Assembly: GCA_013398615.1 (NCBI GenBank)
Contig: VZSR01003805.1
Span: 1,458,237-1,522,236, forward strand
Source of the DNA: Brachypodius melanocephalos
Taxonomy: Eukaryota; Chordata; Aves; Passeriformes; Pycnonotidae
Reading direction: 5' to 3'
Length of the DNA stretch: 64,000 nucleotides
Shown here piece after piece: positions 1-10,000 of the stretch. The first letter of the stretch is position 1. Each line of letters starts with the position of its first letter. The notes beneath the pieces are model-generated. The model had not been told where the DNA came from. It was given only the letters and a program-made list of their open reading frames with translations, and made no database searches. The position numbers and the translations under genes are program-made.

Positions 1-49
1 ATTTAGTCACCTTTTCTTACCCTTACAACTATTTCTTTTCTCTCCTGAG

Positions 50-176
50 ACTGTATGGAAGACTCATGCAGACAGAGGAGAAAAAGAGCAGCTAACATTG
101 TTGGAAGAAAGAGTAAAATTAAACGTACTCCAGCAAGCCTATAACACTTTCAGATGTCTCAAGCCGGAGAATAAAG
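50..176 (+). other. Candidate internal exon of an unidentified gene (weak)
   Basis: A pyrimidine-rich stretch ending in CTGAG at 49 looks like a splice acceptor, and AAAG|GTAACT at 176/177 looks like a donor. Between them one frame is open for 42 codons plus one base and reads as a charged, coiled-coil-like peptide (it contains EKEQLTLLEERVKLNVLQQA). I do not recognise the protein. MRPL42 lies upstream of SOCS2 in mammals, but this peptide does not look like MRPL42. The segment is short and at the window edge, so it could be chance. Confidence 0.2.
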
Positions 177-1790
177 GTAACTGTGAACCAGAGCACTCTT
201 ATGAGGTGCCAGTATTGTCATTTAAAGATCGATTTGCAGTTTTTAAGTTTGAATTTCATTACTCTTGTAAGTTTATCAGATATTTAGTGCTATTTTTAAG
301 AGACATTATGTTCTCATGAAAAAAAATTAACAGAACTCTGTCTAGGAAAGATCCTGCTGATATACTGCCTATTTAATTTTTATGCTACCTTTTTCATAAC
401 AATATCTGAAGTTTTAAGTAACAAACATTTATTACATTCTTCTGTTCTTGTTTCTCATTCACCACATAAATCGTGGTCTTCCTCCCTCTGCCTTTATAGC
501 AGCCAGCTGTGGTTTTAGAAACAAATTATTATGACTTCAAGTGACGAATAAACAGCAGAAGCAAAGGAGGTCTTGAGATACTGGCCACATAAAAATCCCA
601 TTAATAAAATAACATAGGAAAAGAGAACTACAGCAAAGCTATAAAACACCAGCTTTGCATCTAGACAAGACGTGTTCCTTTTCTCCAAGATGCATTAGTG
701 AACTTCAAAGAAACAGCCTTAATTTGAACATTGTGATATCAGGAGAACACATTTTTGTCTGTGTCTACATATATAGAATTATTTTACTAATAAAAATAGA
801 TCTGTATTAATTTTTTATTGTTCTTCTGAACATAGTGAAGTCAGTGCCATTCTGAAAAAGTAATGGAGTTTTTTTGCAAGATCTCACATCATAGGTAGCT
901 GAACTGTCAACTAAATTTCAAGGGGCACAAACCTATTCTCTCCCCTCTTCACATCAATCCAACGAAAAAAAACTTAGTGGGGATTCCACAACCGTCACCG
1001 GAGGCTGGATCTGGGGCTATCTGAATTTCACAGACAAAAACAGGAACAAGAATGACCTTCAAGATCTAAATTGTTCTAAACCATTTCTGAGAATGCTTAA
1101 GAAAGCCCGTGTTTGTTCCTCAGACCTCATTTTAAATCTGTGCTGCTGCCAGTGATTAAAACCACCTTTTTTTCATAAACTGAATAAATTAAATTCAAAA
1201 GCACCCAGGCATTACAAACAGATGAAATCATACTGACCAATATTTCACTTAACAAAGTAGATTTCTTTTCTCAGATGGATTTACTTAATCACTAAAAACA
1301 GAACTTAATTTTTAAGATAATTATTAATTCTCTTATCCCCTGATGCTTAAGAATTATAAGCAATAACTGTTACAAAATCCTTCAGGATTGGTAACCCTTC
1401 TTCAGTCCTTCTTTTTATTTTATTTTAATTTTTTTAAGAAACGTTACATTTCAGACGTTACTGGGGAATGAGACCCAAGGCACCGTCTCAGTGTGGGAGC
1501 TTTCTCTGTGCAGTGGAGCTGCTCCGCTCCCTCAGCCACACAGTCCAGCCTAATACATATTCATTTACCCCTTTGATAACAAAGGCTCCCTCCCCACTCC
1601 CGCCCCGATTTTTAAAGATATTATCTTTTATTATTTTACAGGTTTGGGTTTCTTTCCCGAAATCTTTAAAAAGATTCCCCTTAATCCTTCTCCCGTCAAT
1701 TCTCCCTCCCAGATACCCCCGTGAAATTTGCAGGGAGAGCTGACTCGCAGCCACGGGCTGGGGAGAGACTATTACGGCTACTTTTGCTTT
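177..1790. other. Upstream flank, no gene seen
   Basis: AT-rich single-copy-looking DNA with no convincing exon, RNA gene or recognisable mobile element. The short reading frames here do not look like protein. It separates the left edge from the SOCS2 CpG island. Confidence 0.5.
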
Positions 1791-1791
1791 G

Positions 1792-1851
1792 TTTCCCCCC
1801 CCCCCTTTTTTTTTCCTTTTTCTTTTTTTTTTTTTTTTTTTTTCCCTCTCT
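1792..1851. repeat. 60-nt uninterrupted homopyrimidine tract
   Basis: Every base from 1792 to 1851 is C or T on the + strand: TTT, then 11 C, then T-rich sequence, then CCCTCTCT. It ends next to a short TG run. It lies about 200 bp before the SOCS2 CpG island. Tracts of this kind tend to exclude nucleosomes and can form triplex DNA; that role here is inference. Confidence 0.85.
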
Positions 1852-2543
1852 GTGTGTGTCTCTTTCTTAAGTCGGCTAGGGGCACCGGCGAAAGGGGGCT
1901 GGTTACCGAGCAGCACTCACGGCGCAATCAACCATCTTTACGCTGAGAAACAGCTTCGTGGTTATTAAAAAAAATAATAATAATTTTTAAAGGGGGGGGA
2001 GGGGGAGGAAATCGGCGCGCGCATCGGCGGGCAATGGCTGTTTGTAGCAACGAGGTATTTAGCGCCGGAGGGTGAAGGGGGGTGGAGACCAGGGTGGGGT
2101 GTCCCAGGAGCTTCGGCCGCCGCAAGTCCCTGGCAGAGAGCTCCTGGCACCGGCCCCTGACGCGCTCCCGGCCCTGCGGGCGGGCCCCGCCGCCGCGCTC
2201 AGGTGCCCGCGGCTGCCGGCGCCGGGCAGGCCGGGCGCCCTTCGCCCCTCCGGCCCCGGGACGGGCGGCCGCGCTCCCGCGCTCGCCCGGTTCCCTCAGG
2301 GGTCCCGCCGCGCCTCGCGGGGCGGCCCGCACGGCCCCGCCGGCCCGGTCCCTCCGCAGCCCCGGGCACTGACCTGTGCGTCGCCCGCGGCTCCGCGGGC
2401 GGAGGAGGAGGAGGCGGGGGGGCCGCGGGGCAGCGTTCGGCGACCGCTGCCCCGGCGTGACAGGGGCGGCGGCTCGGTGCGTCGGCCCCGGCTGGCCGCG
2501 ATCGCGGCGGAGGCGCCGGAGCGGGTCCTGTCACATGATGCGG

Positions 2544-2563
2544 TTCCTGGAAAGTTCCTGGAA
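2544..2563 (+). promoter_or_regulatory. SOCS2: Tandem STAT5-type (GAS) sites in SOCS2 promoter
   Basis: Two identical copies of TTCCTGGAA lie at 2544-2552 and 2555-2563. Each is a perfect TTCNNNGAA element with the 3-bp spacer that STAT5 prefers. The starts are 11 bp apart, about one helical turn, which suits two STAT dimers binding together as a tetramer. SOCS2 is a known direct STAT5 target and paired STAT5 sites in its proximal promoter are described in mammals, so this pair is probably the avian counterpart. It lies about 310 bp before the leader-exon donor, as expected for a core promoter. Confidence 0.8.
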
Positions 2564-2599
2564 AGCAGCCTTTGTATGTAACCATCCAGGGAGGGGGGA

Positions 2600-2872
2600 G
2601 CGGCGGGGGCAGGATGCCCTCGCCTCGCAATCAAAGGCGAGCAGACCGCCCGCGCCGGGGAGGGGGGGCGGGGAGCGGAGGGTGTTGTTTCCCCAGGAGC
2701 ACCATCTTCCTCCGGCAGCCTCTGTCCGCCCCAGCACAGCCTCGACGCTTCTCCCCGGCGGTGGGTGCTGTGTCCCCCCGGCCCCCCGACGCCGCCGGCA
2801 GCCAGAACAACCTGACCGCCCCACCTCCAGGCGGCGGCAGCGGCGGCCCCAGCCCCGTCCCGCCGAGCCCGG
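2600..2872 (+). other. SOCS2: SOCS2 non-coding leader exon (5' limit uncertain)
   Basis: The 3' end is set by the donor GTGAGT at 2873, after GAGCCCGG. A good acceptor follows at 4390/4391 (CTCTCTCTCCGCTCGCAG), and this leader-exon-plus-two-coding-exons layout matches the three-exon structure of SOCS2 in mammals. I see no TATA box, so the start is only an estimate placed just after the STAT sites. An ATG at 2614 would be inside the transcript if transcription starts before it. Confidence 0.55.
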
Positions 2873-4623
2873 GTGAGTCCCCTTGTCGTCGCCCCGCTCC
2901 GCCCGATGCCCTGCCGCGCTTCCAGAGCCGGCAGCCTTGCCGCCCCGCTCCCGGTACGGCGCTGCCGACCGCCGGGATGGAGGCTCCCCCGCAGCCGGCG
3001 GCAGGCTGCTCCGGTGCTCCTCGCCTCGGCCGGGGGACGCCCGGCTGCAGCCGGCCGCCTCCGTCTCGCAAGCCTTCCGTCCCCATCGAACTCCCGTGGC
3101 GGCGGCGCTTCGCGGCCAGGCGCTCCCGGAGCCTCCCTTTCACAAGGGGTCGCGCCCGGACACCGCTGGCAGGGCTGCTCCCACCTGCGCTCGTCGGCCC
3201 CGCGCCCGCAGCCTCTCCGGTGACAGGCGCACCTGCGCCCGGTCACTGAGCCGGCGGCGGGAGCTTCTGCACGGGGGAAGGAGGGGATGGCTTTGTCGAG
3301 GGGTTCCCGCGTGTGCGCCTACATGTTTTGGGATAGAAACCCGTCAGAACACCCTATCTGTTGCCACTACAGTTTAATTTGGAGAAGTTTCTGAGCTCCG
3401 CTGCGGAACTTGTTAGGGGAGGAACCACCTCAGTATAACCCTCACCTGGCGGCTGCCGCGCACCCGCAGGCAGAGACTGCCTGGTTCGCAAGCACCGGCG
3501 GGGAACTCCCGGTCTTCTCCGCGAACCCCGTTCCTCCTCTCCGGCCAAGCCGGCTAGGCTTCCCCTCGCTGCTACTGCCCGGTTTTGTGTCGCTCCTGAT
3601 GGCGGTGCTCCCAGGAGAGAAGGGGCTCTTTTTGTCCCTCCCGTTAGTTTCAGCCAAGAGGAAAGATTTTTTTTTTCTTTTTCCGCCTAATATCAGCATT
3701 TAATGGAGCGGGAAAAACATATTTCCTGCCCCGCGCTAATTATAGCGCGTCCTCCACCGTGCTGCCCCTTCTGTTCCCAACCGTCCAGCGAATCCCCGGA
3801 GCCGGCGCTACCGGCGCACCCGCCCCGCATCTCGGGTACGGCGCTGCCCGCGAGGAGGTCTCCCACCCCAGGAGCACGGCCCACGCCGGGCTCCCGTTCC
3901 TAGAGGTACGACTTCGCGGATGACCTTACTGGAAGGCGTACCGTCCGTTCCCACCGCAGCGTGAAACCCGGGCAGCGCCGGGGCTGGGACTTCTGCCCCG
4001 CTCTGCTGGTTACCCGTCCTCTCTCATACCTTTACGTGCACGGCTCTCCCCCACGACCTCCTCCCTCCCTAAAAGTCCCAGAGCTGCCGGCCGGGCTCGC
4101 CTGCCCCAGCCGAGGGAGCGGGGCATCAGCGGGTTCGCCTTTGCGGTAAAGCGAGACCACCACCTCGGGCTGCCGTCTCCGCCGAGTCCCGGTGGAGAGA
4201 AGCCGAGGACAGGCTGGGCGGCGGGAGGGAGGAGATGTCCCTCCCCCGCTCCGCCGGGAGGTGATCTCTCGCCGCGGGTCCCTCCTCTGGATGCTGGGAA
4301 GTTCCGAAGCGGGATCGCCAGAAACACGCTGTGCGTCGGAAGCGCCTCTCGCGGGGCTCGCCGCTAACCACGCTCTCTCTCCGCTCGCAGGCGGCGCCCG
4401 GGCTGGGGGCCGGGACCATGCGCCCAGAGCGGCGCTGAACCCCGCGGCGGATAAGCGGAGCCCTCTCCTGCCGGCAGCCCCCGACCTGCGTGCGAGCGGG
4501 GCCGCGCCCGCCGCCGCCGCCCATGACCCTGCGCTCCGCCGAGTCCCTGGAGAGCGCGGAGAGCTCCGGGGAGCGCTGGGGGCACCCCGGGACGGCGGCG
4601 CCAGTTGCCGAGGAGTGCCGTGA
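2614..4623 (+). other. Possible spliced upstream ORF overlapping the SOCS2 start
   Basis: Joining 2614-2872 to 4391-4623 gives 492 nt: 163 codons from an ATG with A at -3 to a TGA at 4621-4623. It passes the splice junction without a stop and ends 98 nt beyond the first base of the SOCS2 ATG, in a different frame. The product is low-complexity and rich in proline, arginine and alanine, as any frame in this GC-rich DNA would be. It matters only if transcription begins upstream of 2614, when it would reduce SOCS2 translation. Confidence 0.3.
4418..4438 (+). other. SOCS2: Six-codon uORF in the SOCS2 leader
   Basis: ATG at 4418, with A at -3, opens a six-codon frame (MRPERR) that stops at TGA 4436-4438. 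It lies in the start-codon exon, 84 bp before the SOCS2 ATG and in the same frame. It therefore also supplies the in-frame stop showing that 4523 is the first possible in-frame ATG in this exon. The SOCS2 ATG has CCC at -3 to -1, a weaker context, so ribosomes may often initiate here and then reinitiate. Confidence 0.6.
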
Positions 4624-6056
4624 GGCGGAGCAGCTGGCCGCGGCTATGGAGGAGCTGCGGCGGGCAGGTAAGCCCGGGCGGCCGGGAAGGGGAAAGCGCC
4701 CGGGGCGGCGGCGCTGTCCGGGGGGTGGCAGAGCGGCGCGGCGGGGATCCTCACCGTGCCGAGAGGGGCACCGGGCGGCGATGTGACCCCTGGCCATCGT
4801 CGCCGGGCGCTGTGAGGTCGCGTTCCCGCGGCGAAGAGGGGCGGCGACGACTCCGACCTTCCGAGGGCTGCGGCGGCCGAAGCGAAAGCGCCGGCAGCGC
4901 CGCGCCCCGGCGGCAGCCCACGATCTGCGGCCCGGCGAGGGCCGGGCGCTGCCGCCGGCCGGGGCGGCCGCGGCACCGCATCCCCTCGGCCCCGCGTACC
5001 TGCACTCCCCTCGCCGGCGCGGCGGCGGCTCGCCCGGCCCCGCAGGACGCGGGGCTTGGTTGCGGGCGGAGGGAAGGGATTTTTGTCTTCATCGCAGCCG
5101 CGCCAGGACCGCAGCTACCTCGCCGAAGTTGTGTTCTTATTCCTTTGCTTTCGATCGCTAGACAAAGCTCATTTCAAGAGCAGCATACTCAAGAGTTACC
5201 CCAAGCGGGCGTTCTGCGGGCTGCCAGCCTGTGCCTTGCGGACGCAGCGCTGGCCCCGCGGGGAGAGCAGTGGGAAGCCGAGGGACGCGTCCCTGTTACT
5301 TCAGGGCCGGCCCGCCGACTCCGGTGTCGGCCCCGCAAGACGCTGCAGGAAAGTTTGTGCGTGTGTATGCACAGATAGGAAAATAAAAAGTGAGCTGGAA
5401 GGCTCTGTCAAAACGAGACACATTGTAAAACAAATTAATTTAAATAGCAAATAAAAATTTACTGTGCCTGCAGGATTTCAGCTTTCAAACAAAAGAAATG
5501 GGTGACTAGAAAACAAAAGAAATGGGTGACTAGAAGTATATCAGCCAGAGTAGCTTTTAGAACAAACAGGAATAAACAAATCCTTTCTTTCTCTCATCTT
5601 TTAACAGGATGGTACTGGGGCAACATGACTGTTGCTGAAGCCAAAGAAAGGTTACAGGATGCCCCTGAAGGGACCTTTTTAGTTAGGGACAGTTCGCATT
5701 CAGAGTATCTACTCACTATATCGGTAAAAACATCAGCGGGACCGACCAATCTACGTATAGAATATCAAGATGGCAAGTTTAGACTGGACTCTATCACTTG
5801 TGTCAGATCTAGACTTAAACAGTTCAACAGCGTTGTGCATTTGATCGAGTACTATGTTCTTATGTGCAAGGATAGAACTGAAACACCTTCGAATGGAACA
5901 GTTCATCTTTACTTGAACAAACCCCTTTATACATCTGCTCCATCTCTGCAACACCGCTGCAGAATAGCTATAAACAAGAGCACAAATCAGATCTGGGAGC
6001 TGCCATTACCAACAAGACTAAAAGAGTACTTGAAAGAGTATCAATACCAGGTATAA
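4523..6056 (+). CDS. SOCS2: SOCS2, suppressor of cytokine signaling 2 (join 4523-4667, 5608-6056)
   Basis: Encodes 197 residues, one fewer than human SOCS2. The protein is a cytosolic feedback inhibitor of growth-hormone/prolactin receptor-JAK2-STAT5 signalling and the substrate adaptor of a cullin-5 ubiquitin ligase. Exon 2 gives residues 1-48, a variable N-terminus ending in a helical extended-SH2 segment (EAEQLAAAMEELRR). The intron has donor CAG|GTAAGC and acceptor TTTTAACAG, and splits the Gly49 codon after its first base. The SH2 domain starts at GWYWG (49-53); FLVRDSS (72-78) contains the phosphotyrosine-binding Arg75. The SOCS box has the BC-box SLQHRCR (161-167) for elongins B/C and the cullin-box LPLP (180-183). 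The end KEYQYQV is typical of the family. TAA is at 6054-6056. Compared with the human protein as I recall it, the stretch before VVHLI reads QFN rather than QFD. No frameshift or missing key residue is seen, so it looks functional. Confidence 0.97.
4668..5607 (+). other. SOCS2: SOCS2 intron 2
   Basis: A 940-bp intron, GC-rich in its first 700 bp (the end of the CpG island) and AT-rich after that. The acceptor tract (TTTCTTTCTCTCATCTTTTAACAG) is strong. It contains the 24-bp tandem duplication listed separately. Confidence 0.9.
5487..5534 (+). repeat. 24-bp perfect tandem duplication in SOCS2 intron 2
   Basis: The 24 bases at 5487-5510 are repeated exactly at 5511-5534; each unit contains AAAGAAATGGGTGACTAG. 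The second copy ends 73 bp before the exon 3 acceptor. Identical copies suggest a recent duplication. Each unit carries a TGACTAG that could pass for a branch-point sequence, though it is farther from the acceptor than is usual. Confidence 0.95.
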
Positions 6057-7075
6057 ATATATTTTCTAAATGCCTCTAACACAGAGTAACTTTTGAATGC
6101 AATTCTTAAAATCAGCCAAAGAACTGAGTACCCAGTTGTACAACTCGGCATGGAATTCACTATCAAAACAGTGGCAGATCTGGGGGAAAGGTTTTTATTT
6201 CAGATGCTACAAAGGGAGACTTTATGTAAAATAATCCCAATTTGCATCCTTGGAGGTTCGACAAGGTGGCATGCTATTCTTGCAAGGAGAGAGAAGCCAG
6301 GAATCTGTCCAGATTGTGTTGCTTTGTCAATAAAATGCTGCACTATCAAATCCTTACTGAAGCAATGGGACCGGGAGAGACTTCATAAGTGGTCAGAAAC
6401 ATATGAGAGTTTACAAGTATCTTAGTTGTCTGATTCCAAGATTAATCTGGTGCTGGTGTTCATATAATCCTAAAAGCTTAACTAGATCACACTGTGATAA
6501 TCTTGCAGAAGTTATGCAACTAATCAAATCCAGTCAGAAAAATGATCATGTATTAAGTTTTTATTTAACTACTCTCCTGCTTTTCTGCAAGCAAAGGAGT
6601 ACTGTAAGTGATCAGTCTAAAACATTGTTTTTCAAAGTTCTCTGAAAACTGACCTTAAGAAGAAATGCCACATCTTTCACAGGAACCCAGTATATTGCTG
6701 ATTATACAGATTGGTATCCCAGAATCCTTAAGATGTTAACATCTTCACAGTGGTGATGTATCCATGCTATTATTATTAAGCCTCTTTTGGTTGAGGCTTT
6801 AGCACTATATGCTTCAGACTTGCTTCAGACAGTTCCAATGTCAAAACATGGATATCAGCAGTTACATGTGTCTTCTACAGTGTAGAATATTTTCTTCAGT
6901 CTGTTTCCCAAAATATGGGGAAATACAATGTGGATTTTTTAAGGGGGTTGGTTTTCCTTTTCTTTCTTTTTTATTTTCTTTTTCTTTGTTTAATTTTATT
7001 TTTATTTTTTAACTTCCAATTTGCCATTGTAGCTATCAGATGATTACTCAATAAAGTAAATCAAAGTGTACCACA
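6057..7075 (+). other. SOCS2: SOCS2 3' UTR
   Basis: Begins after the stop codon. AATAAA at 7050-7055 is followed about 30 nt later by a GT-rich stretch (TTTGTATGTATGG), a good cleavage context. An earlier AATAAA at 6329-6334 could give a short isoform. The UTR has an ATTTA at 6563-6567 and a very T-rich block near 6,950-7,012, which may act as destabilising AU-rich elements, as expected for a short-lived feedback regulator. Open frames here, such as one at 6093-6425, are treated as chance. Confidence 0.6.
7050..7055 (+). terminator. SOCS2: Probable SOCS2 polyadenylation signal
   Basis: Canonical AATAAA with a downstream GT-rich element, about 1 kb after the stop codon. The alternative signal at 6329-6334 is less well supported by its downstream context. 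Confidence 0.6.
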
Positions 7076-7079
7076 ATCT

Positions 7080-10000
7080 CCCAATCTTTGTATGTATGGA
7101 TTTGCTACTATTCAGGAAAGAGTGCTCTTATAAAGGAACTTACATAATTTCCCAGCTAATACTCAGATAAATGCATATGTATCAGTGAGGATGAACACCC
7201 CTGCTTTGCCTTTGTGGTGCTGCTCAAAAGTACAGCTGGATTACATTCAGATTAGTGGCTTAAAGGCTGCCTGCTGAATTCCTGTAGTTGGGTATTAGCA
7301 TAGGACATTGCTTTTTCTGTTACAGTACTCTTCCAAACAGGAAGAGCGAATGAAGACCCTCACTATCCATTCTTCAGCCCAAATGTAAAGTATTTAATAG
7401 AAGAAATACAGAGGAGGAGAGTAATAGGAGAGCAGTCAAGGGAGAAACAAGGACATAGACTCATCCTTAGTCAACAAATTAATAGTTTTAATTCTTTCCC
7501 TAGCTTATTTGTTAATTAAAGCAAAGACCTGTGCTTGAACAAGGAGGGCTGTCAAGACTTGCTGTAATCTATCTTTGCCCGGACTGAAATAGAAAAAAAC
7601 CATAAAATAATCTTGTTTTCCTTGGACTTAACTGCTCTGTTGTACTGTCAAGATGTTCTGTCCCTTCTCATAAACTCTGGGGCACCAACCAGCTTATTTC
7701 TAAACTCCCAATGTTATACACACAGTTTTGTCTGTAACATGCTGGCAGAAATGAGTAGCAGAGCCATGGAGAAAAAGAAGGCACCAAGAATCTGAGGCAG
7801 AGTGGATGGTTCCTTGGTATGACATATACTTGATACGTTCTTGTTCTTGCTGTGGAAAAGGTGGGTTTCTCCTCCTCCATGGCTCCCCATTTTGAACTCA
7901 AGCTTTAATATAGAGATGGGAGGAGTTTTCCAAAAAACAAACCAAATTATTTTGTGATGTAAAATTTTCCCCATGTCTTGCCAAAATATATTTGGAAGTT
8001 TTTCACATTATATGGTGACCACCCTTTTGTTCCCATGCCCAAAGAGTCCTTGTATTCTAGGTATGTGTCATAATCACACGGGTCTTGTCATCAGTCTTCC
8101 TAAGAACTGCCACCCTCAGGCTGAAGAGCTTTTCCTGTGAGCAGAGCCTGTCAAAAAACTGTGACCCTGGGAACAGTTTTCATTCTGATGAATCTTTTTT
8201 TACAGTTCTTGTCTAGGTCTACCCTGTGGTGAGAGAACTGCTACATGGAATAACTTCGATCACACTCACAAACACTCTAATCTGCTGCTGTGTTAACAGT
8301 CTACTACTGTGCCTTTTCAGCCAGGGTGATATGCTTGGGGTCTCAGTGGTAAACACATTGTACTAAGGACCTTTAAAATAAATCCCTAGGGGTTTAAAGT
8401 CATGAATACCAGTGCTGGAGCAAGCAGACTGAGAAGATAGGAGCTTTGGGGTGCAACGAGACTGCTATGTTGCAAATATAAGGAATTATTTATGGCTTGC
8501 TGCAGGCAGGCTATGTAAGCAGTCACAGGCCGGCCAAGTGTACCCCACAGCAGAGCCAAGCTCTGAGGAACAAGGAGCAGATGCAGGGAAGTTTGCTGTT
8601 TTTTCTAATAACACTTCTCCAAAGATCAAGGGCAAATGGCAGGCTGAGGACAAGGAGTGCTGGTAAAGTGAAAGGTGGTGATTCTTGTAACTAATCAAGA
8701 TTAGTTACTGTGATGTGGAATCAAGTCACCAAACACTGGGCATATTGACCTAGACTTCGTATCATTTGTATTAGTTCCTGTGAGGAAAAGCAGGCTCTGT
8801 AACGATAGTGTGCCTGAAGCTGTGAACAATATTTTAAACAGACTGGAGGGGGAACTAGTCCTCTTTGTATGAAAGCACAGTTCTTGTCCTCATTAGGATG
8901 CCAGTCCTAGGGTTGATGCACTGCACTAGTAAAACTAAACCACAGTGTAGCTAGCAGAAAGCTTGGCTTCTTTCTAATGCAGCACAGAGGAATGATTTGT
9001 TCTGGTACAAAAAATCTGATGATAGAATATGATTAGATTTCAGCTGTACAAAGATCTTGCATGTAGACTTTGTGAATTTTCAGACATGAAAATTTTCAGA
9101 TACGTTGTTTAAACTTTTTTTAAAAAAAAATTCAGTGCCTTTTTTTTTACTTTACCTTATTAGCTTGTTTGCAGCACTAGCTTTTAAATTGTGGGCCCTT
9201 CAGATTATAAAAATTACTTCTAACTGATATATATATAATCTTGATTGCTAGTACAGAGTTTGCAGCAAAGCCAGTTTCACAGGTTCAATGCCCATGAGTC
9301 AATCAAAAATCATGATAAAGATTTTAATCCTAAGCCTTTTTTTTCATCCCACATGTTGGTTTGGTTTTTCTTTTTTGAGTCTTGGAATTTCAGATTTTCC
9401 AGTTTGTATCTGGAATGTTAGAAAACCACTTTACTTAAAGGAAAACTGAAACTGAGAATCCTACAATCCTAAAAGGTGATGCTTAAAAAAAACAACCAAA
9501 ATAAACAGAATTGCAAGATGAATGATGAAAATGGAATTGGTGATAGTATTTAGTTTAGCAGTAAATCTAGCAGAAGTGTAAACTAGGGCAGCATTTTAGT
9601 TCTATGGGTATCTTCCTGCTGGTAGTATTATCACTGGAGACAGAAAATGGTTTAAGTGCAAGATGAATGGGTAGAGTGGGAAGGTAACCAAGCAGCTGCG
9701 CCCAGTGCATTAGAAGTAATTTTATTTTAATCTGATCTTGTCAGTATTGTCCTAATTATATTTTATGTAACCACATTCTAGATAAACAATATAAAATGAT
9801 TAGCAAAAAGGAAAAATTGTTCACTAGAACATGGGGGGCAGAGGGTTTTTTAATATCTTACAACAATGAGGAATTTACTCCTATAATGAGACGAAGTCTC
9901 ATCACCTTGAGAAAACAGAATCTACATATGAGAGGGAAGACAGAGTTCTGTAGTTGTGTGCATTTCTGTACCTTAGCCAACTCTCATGTTTTAGCAAAAT

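Larger units (their letters stand above)
2010..5350. promoter_or_regulatory. SOCS2: SOCS2 CpG island
   Basis: G+C content and CpG density rise sharply near 2,010 and fall again near 5,350. The island contains the presumed promoter, the leader exon, intron 1 and the exon with the start codon. It is why so many long reading frames appear on both strands here: GC-rich DNA has few stop codons, and the proline/arginine/alanine-rich translations are not evidence of genes. Limits were judged by eye. Confidence 0.85.

Noticed and set aside
2072..4976. Many long open frames on both strands in the SOCS2 CpG island, up to 316 codons (for example 2296-3246 on the minus strand)
   Set aside because: Low-complexity Pro/Arg/Ala/Gly translations caused by few stops in GC-rich DNA. 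No domains or consistent splice structure, apart from the leader uORF considered separately.
5502..5607. Upstream extension of the main SOCS2 exon frame
   Set aside because: It is intronic: it includes the tandem duplication and the polypyrimidine tract, and the acceptor at 5607/5608 joins in frame to the N-terminal exon.
6093..6425. 110-codon frame right after the SOCS2 stop
   Set aside because: Lies in the 3' UTR. SOCS2 is complete at its usual C-terminus and the translation shows no domain.
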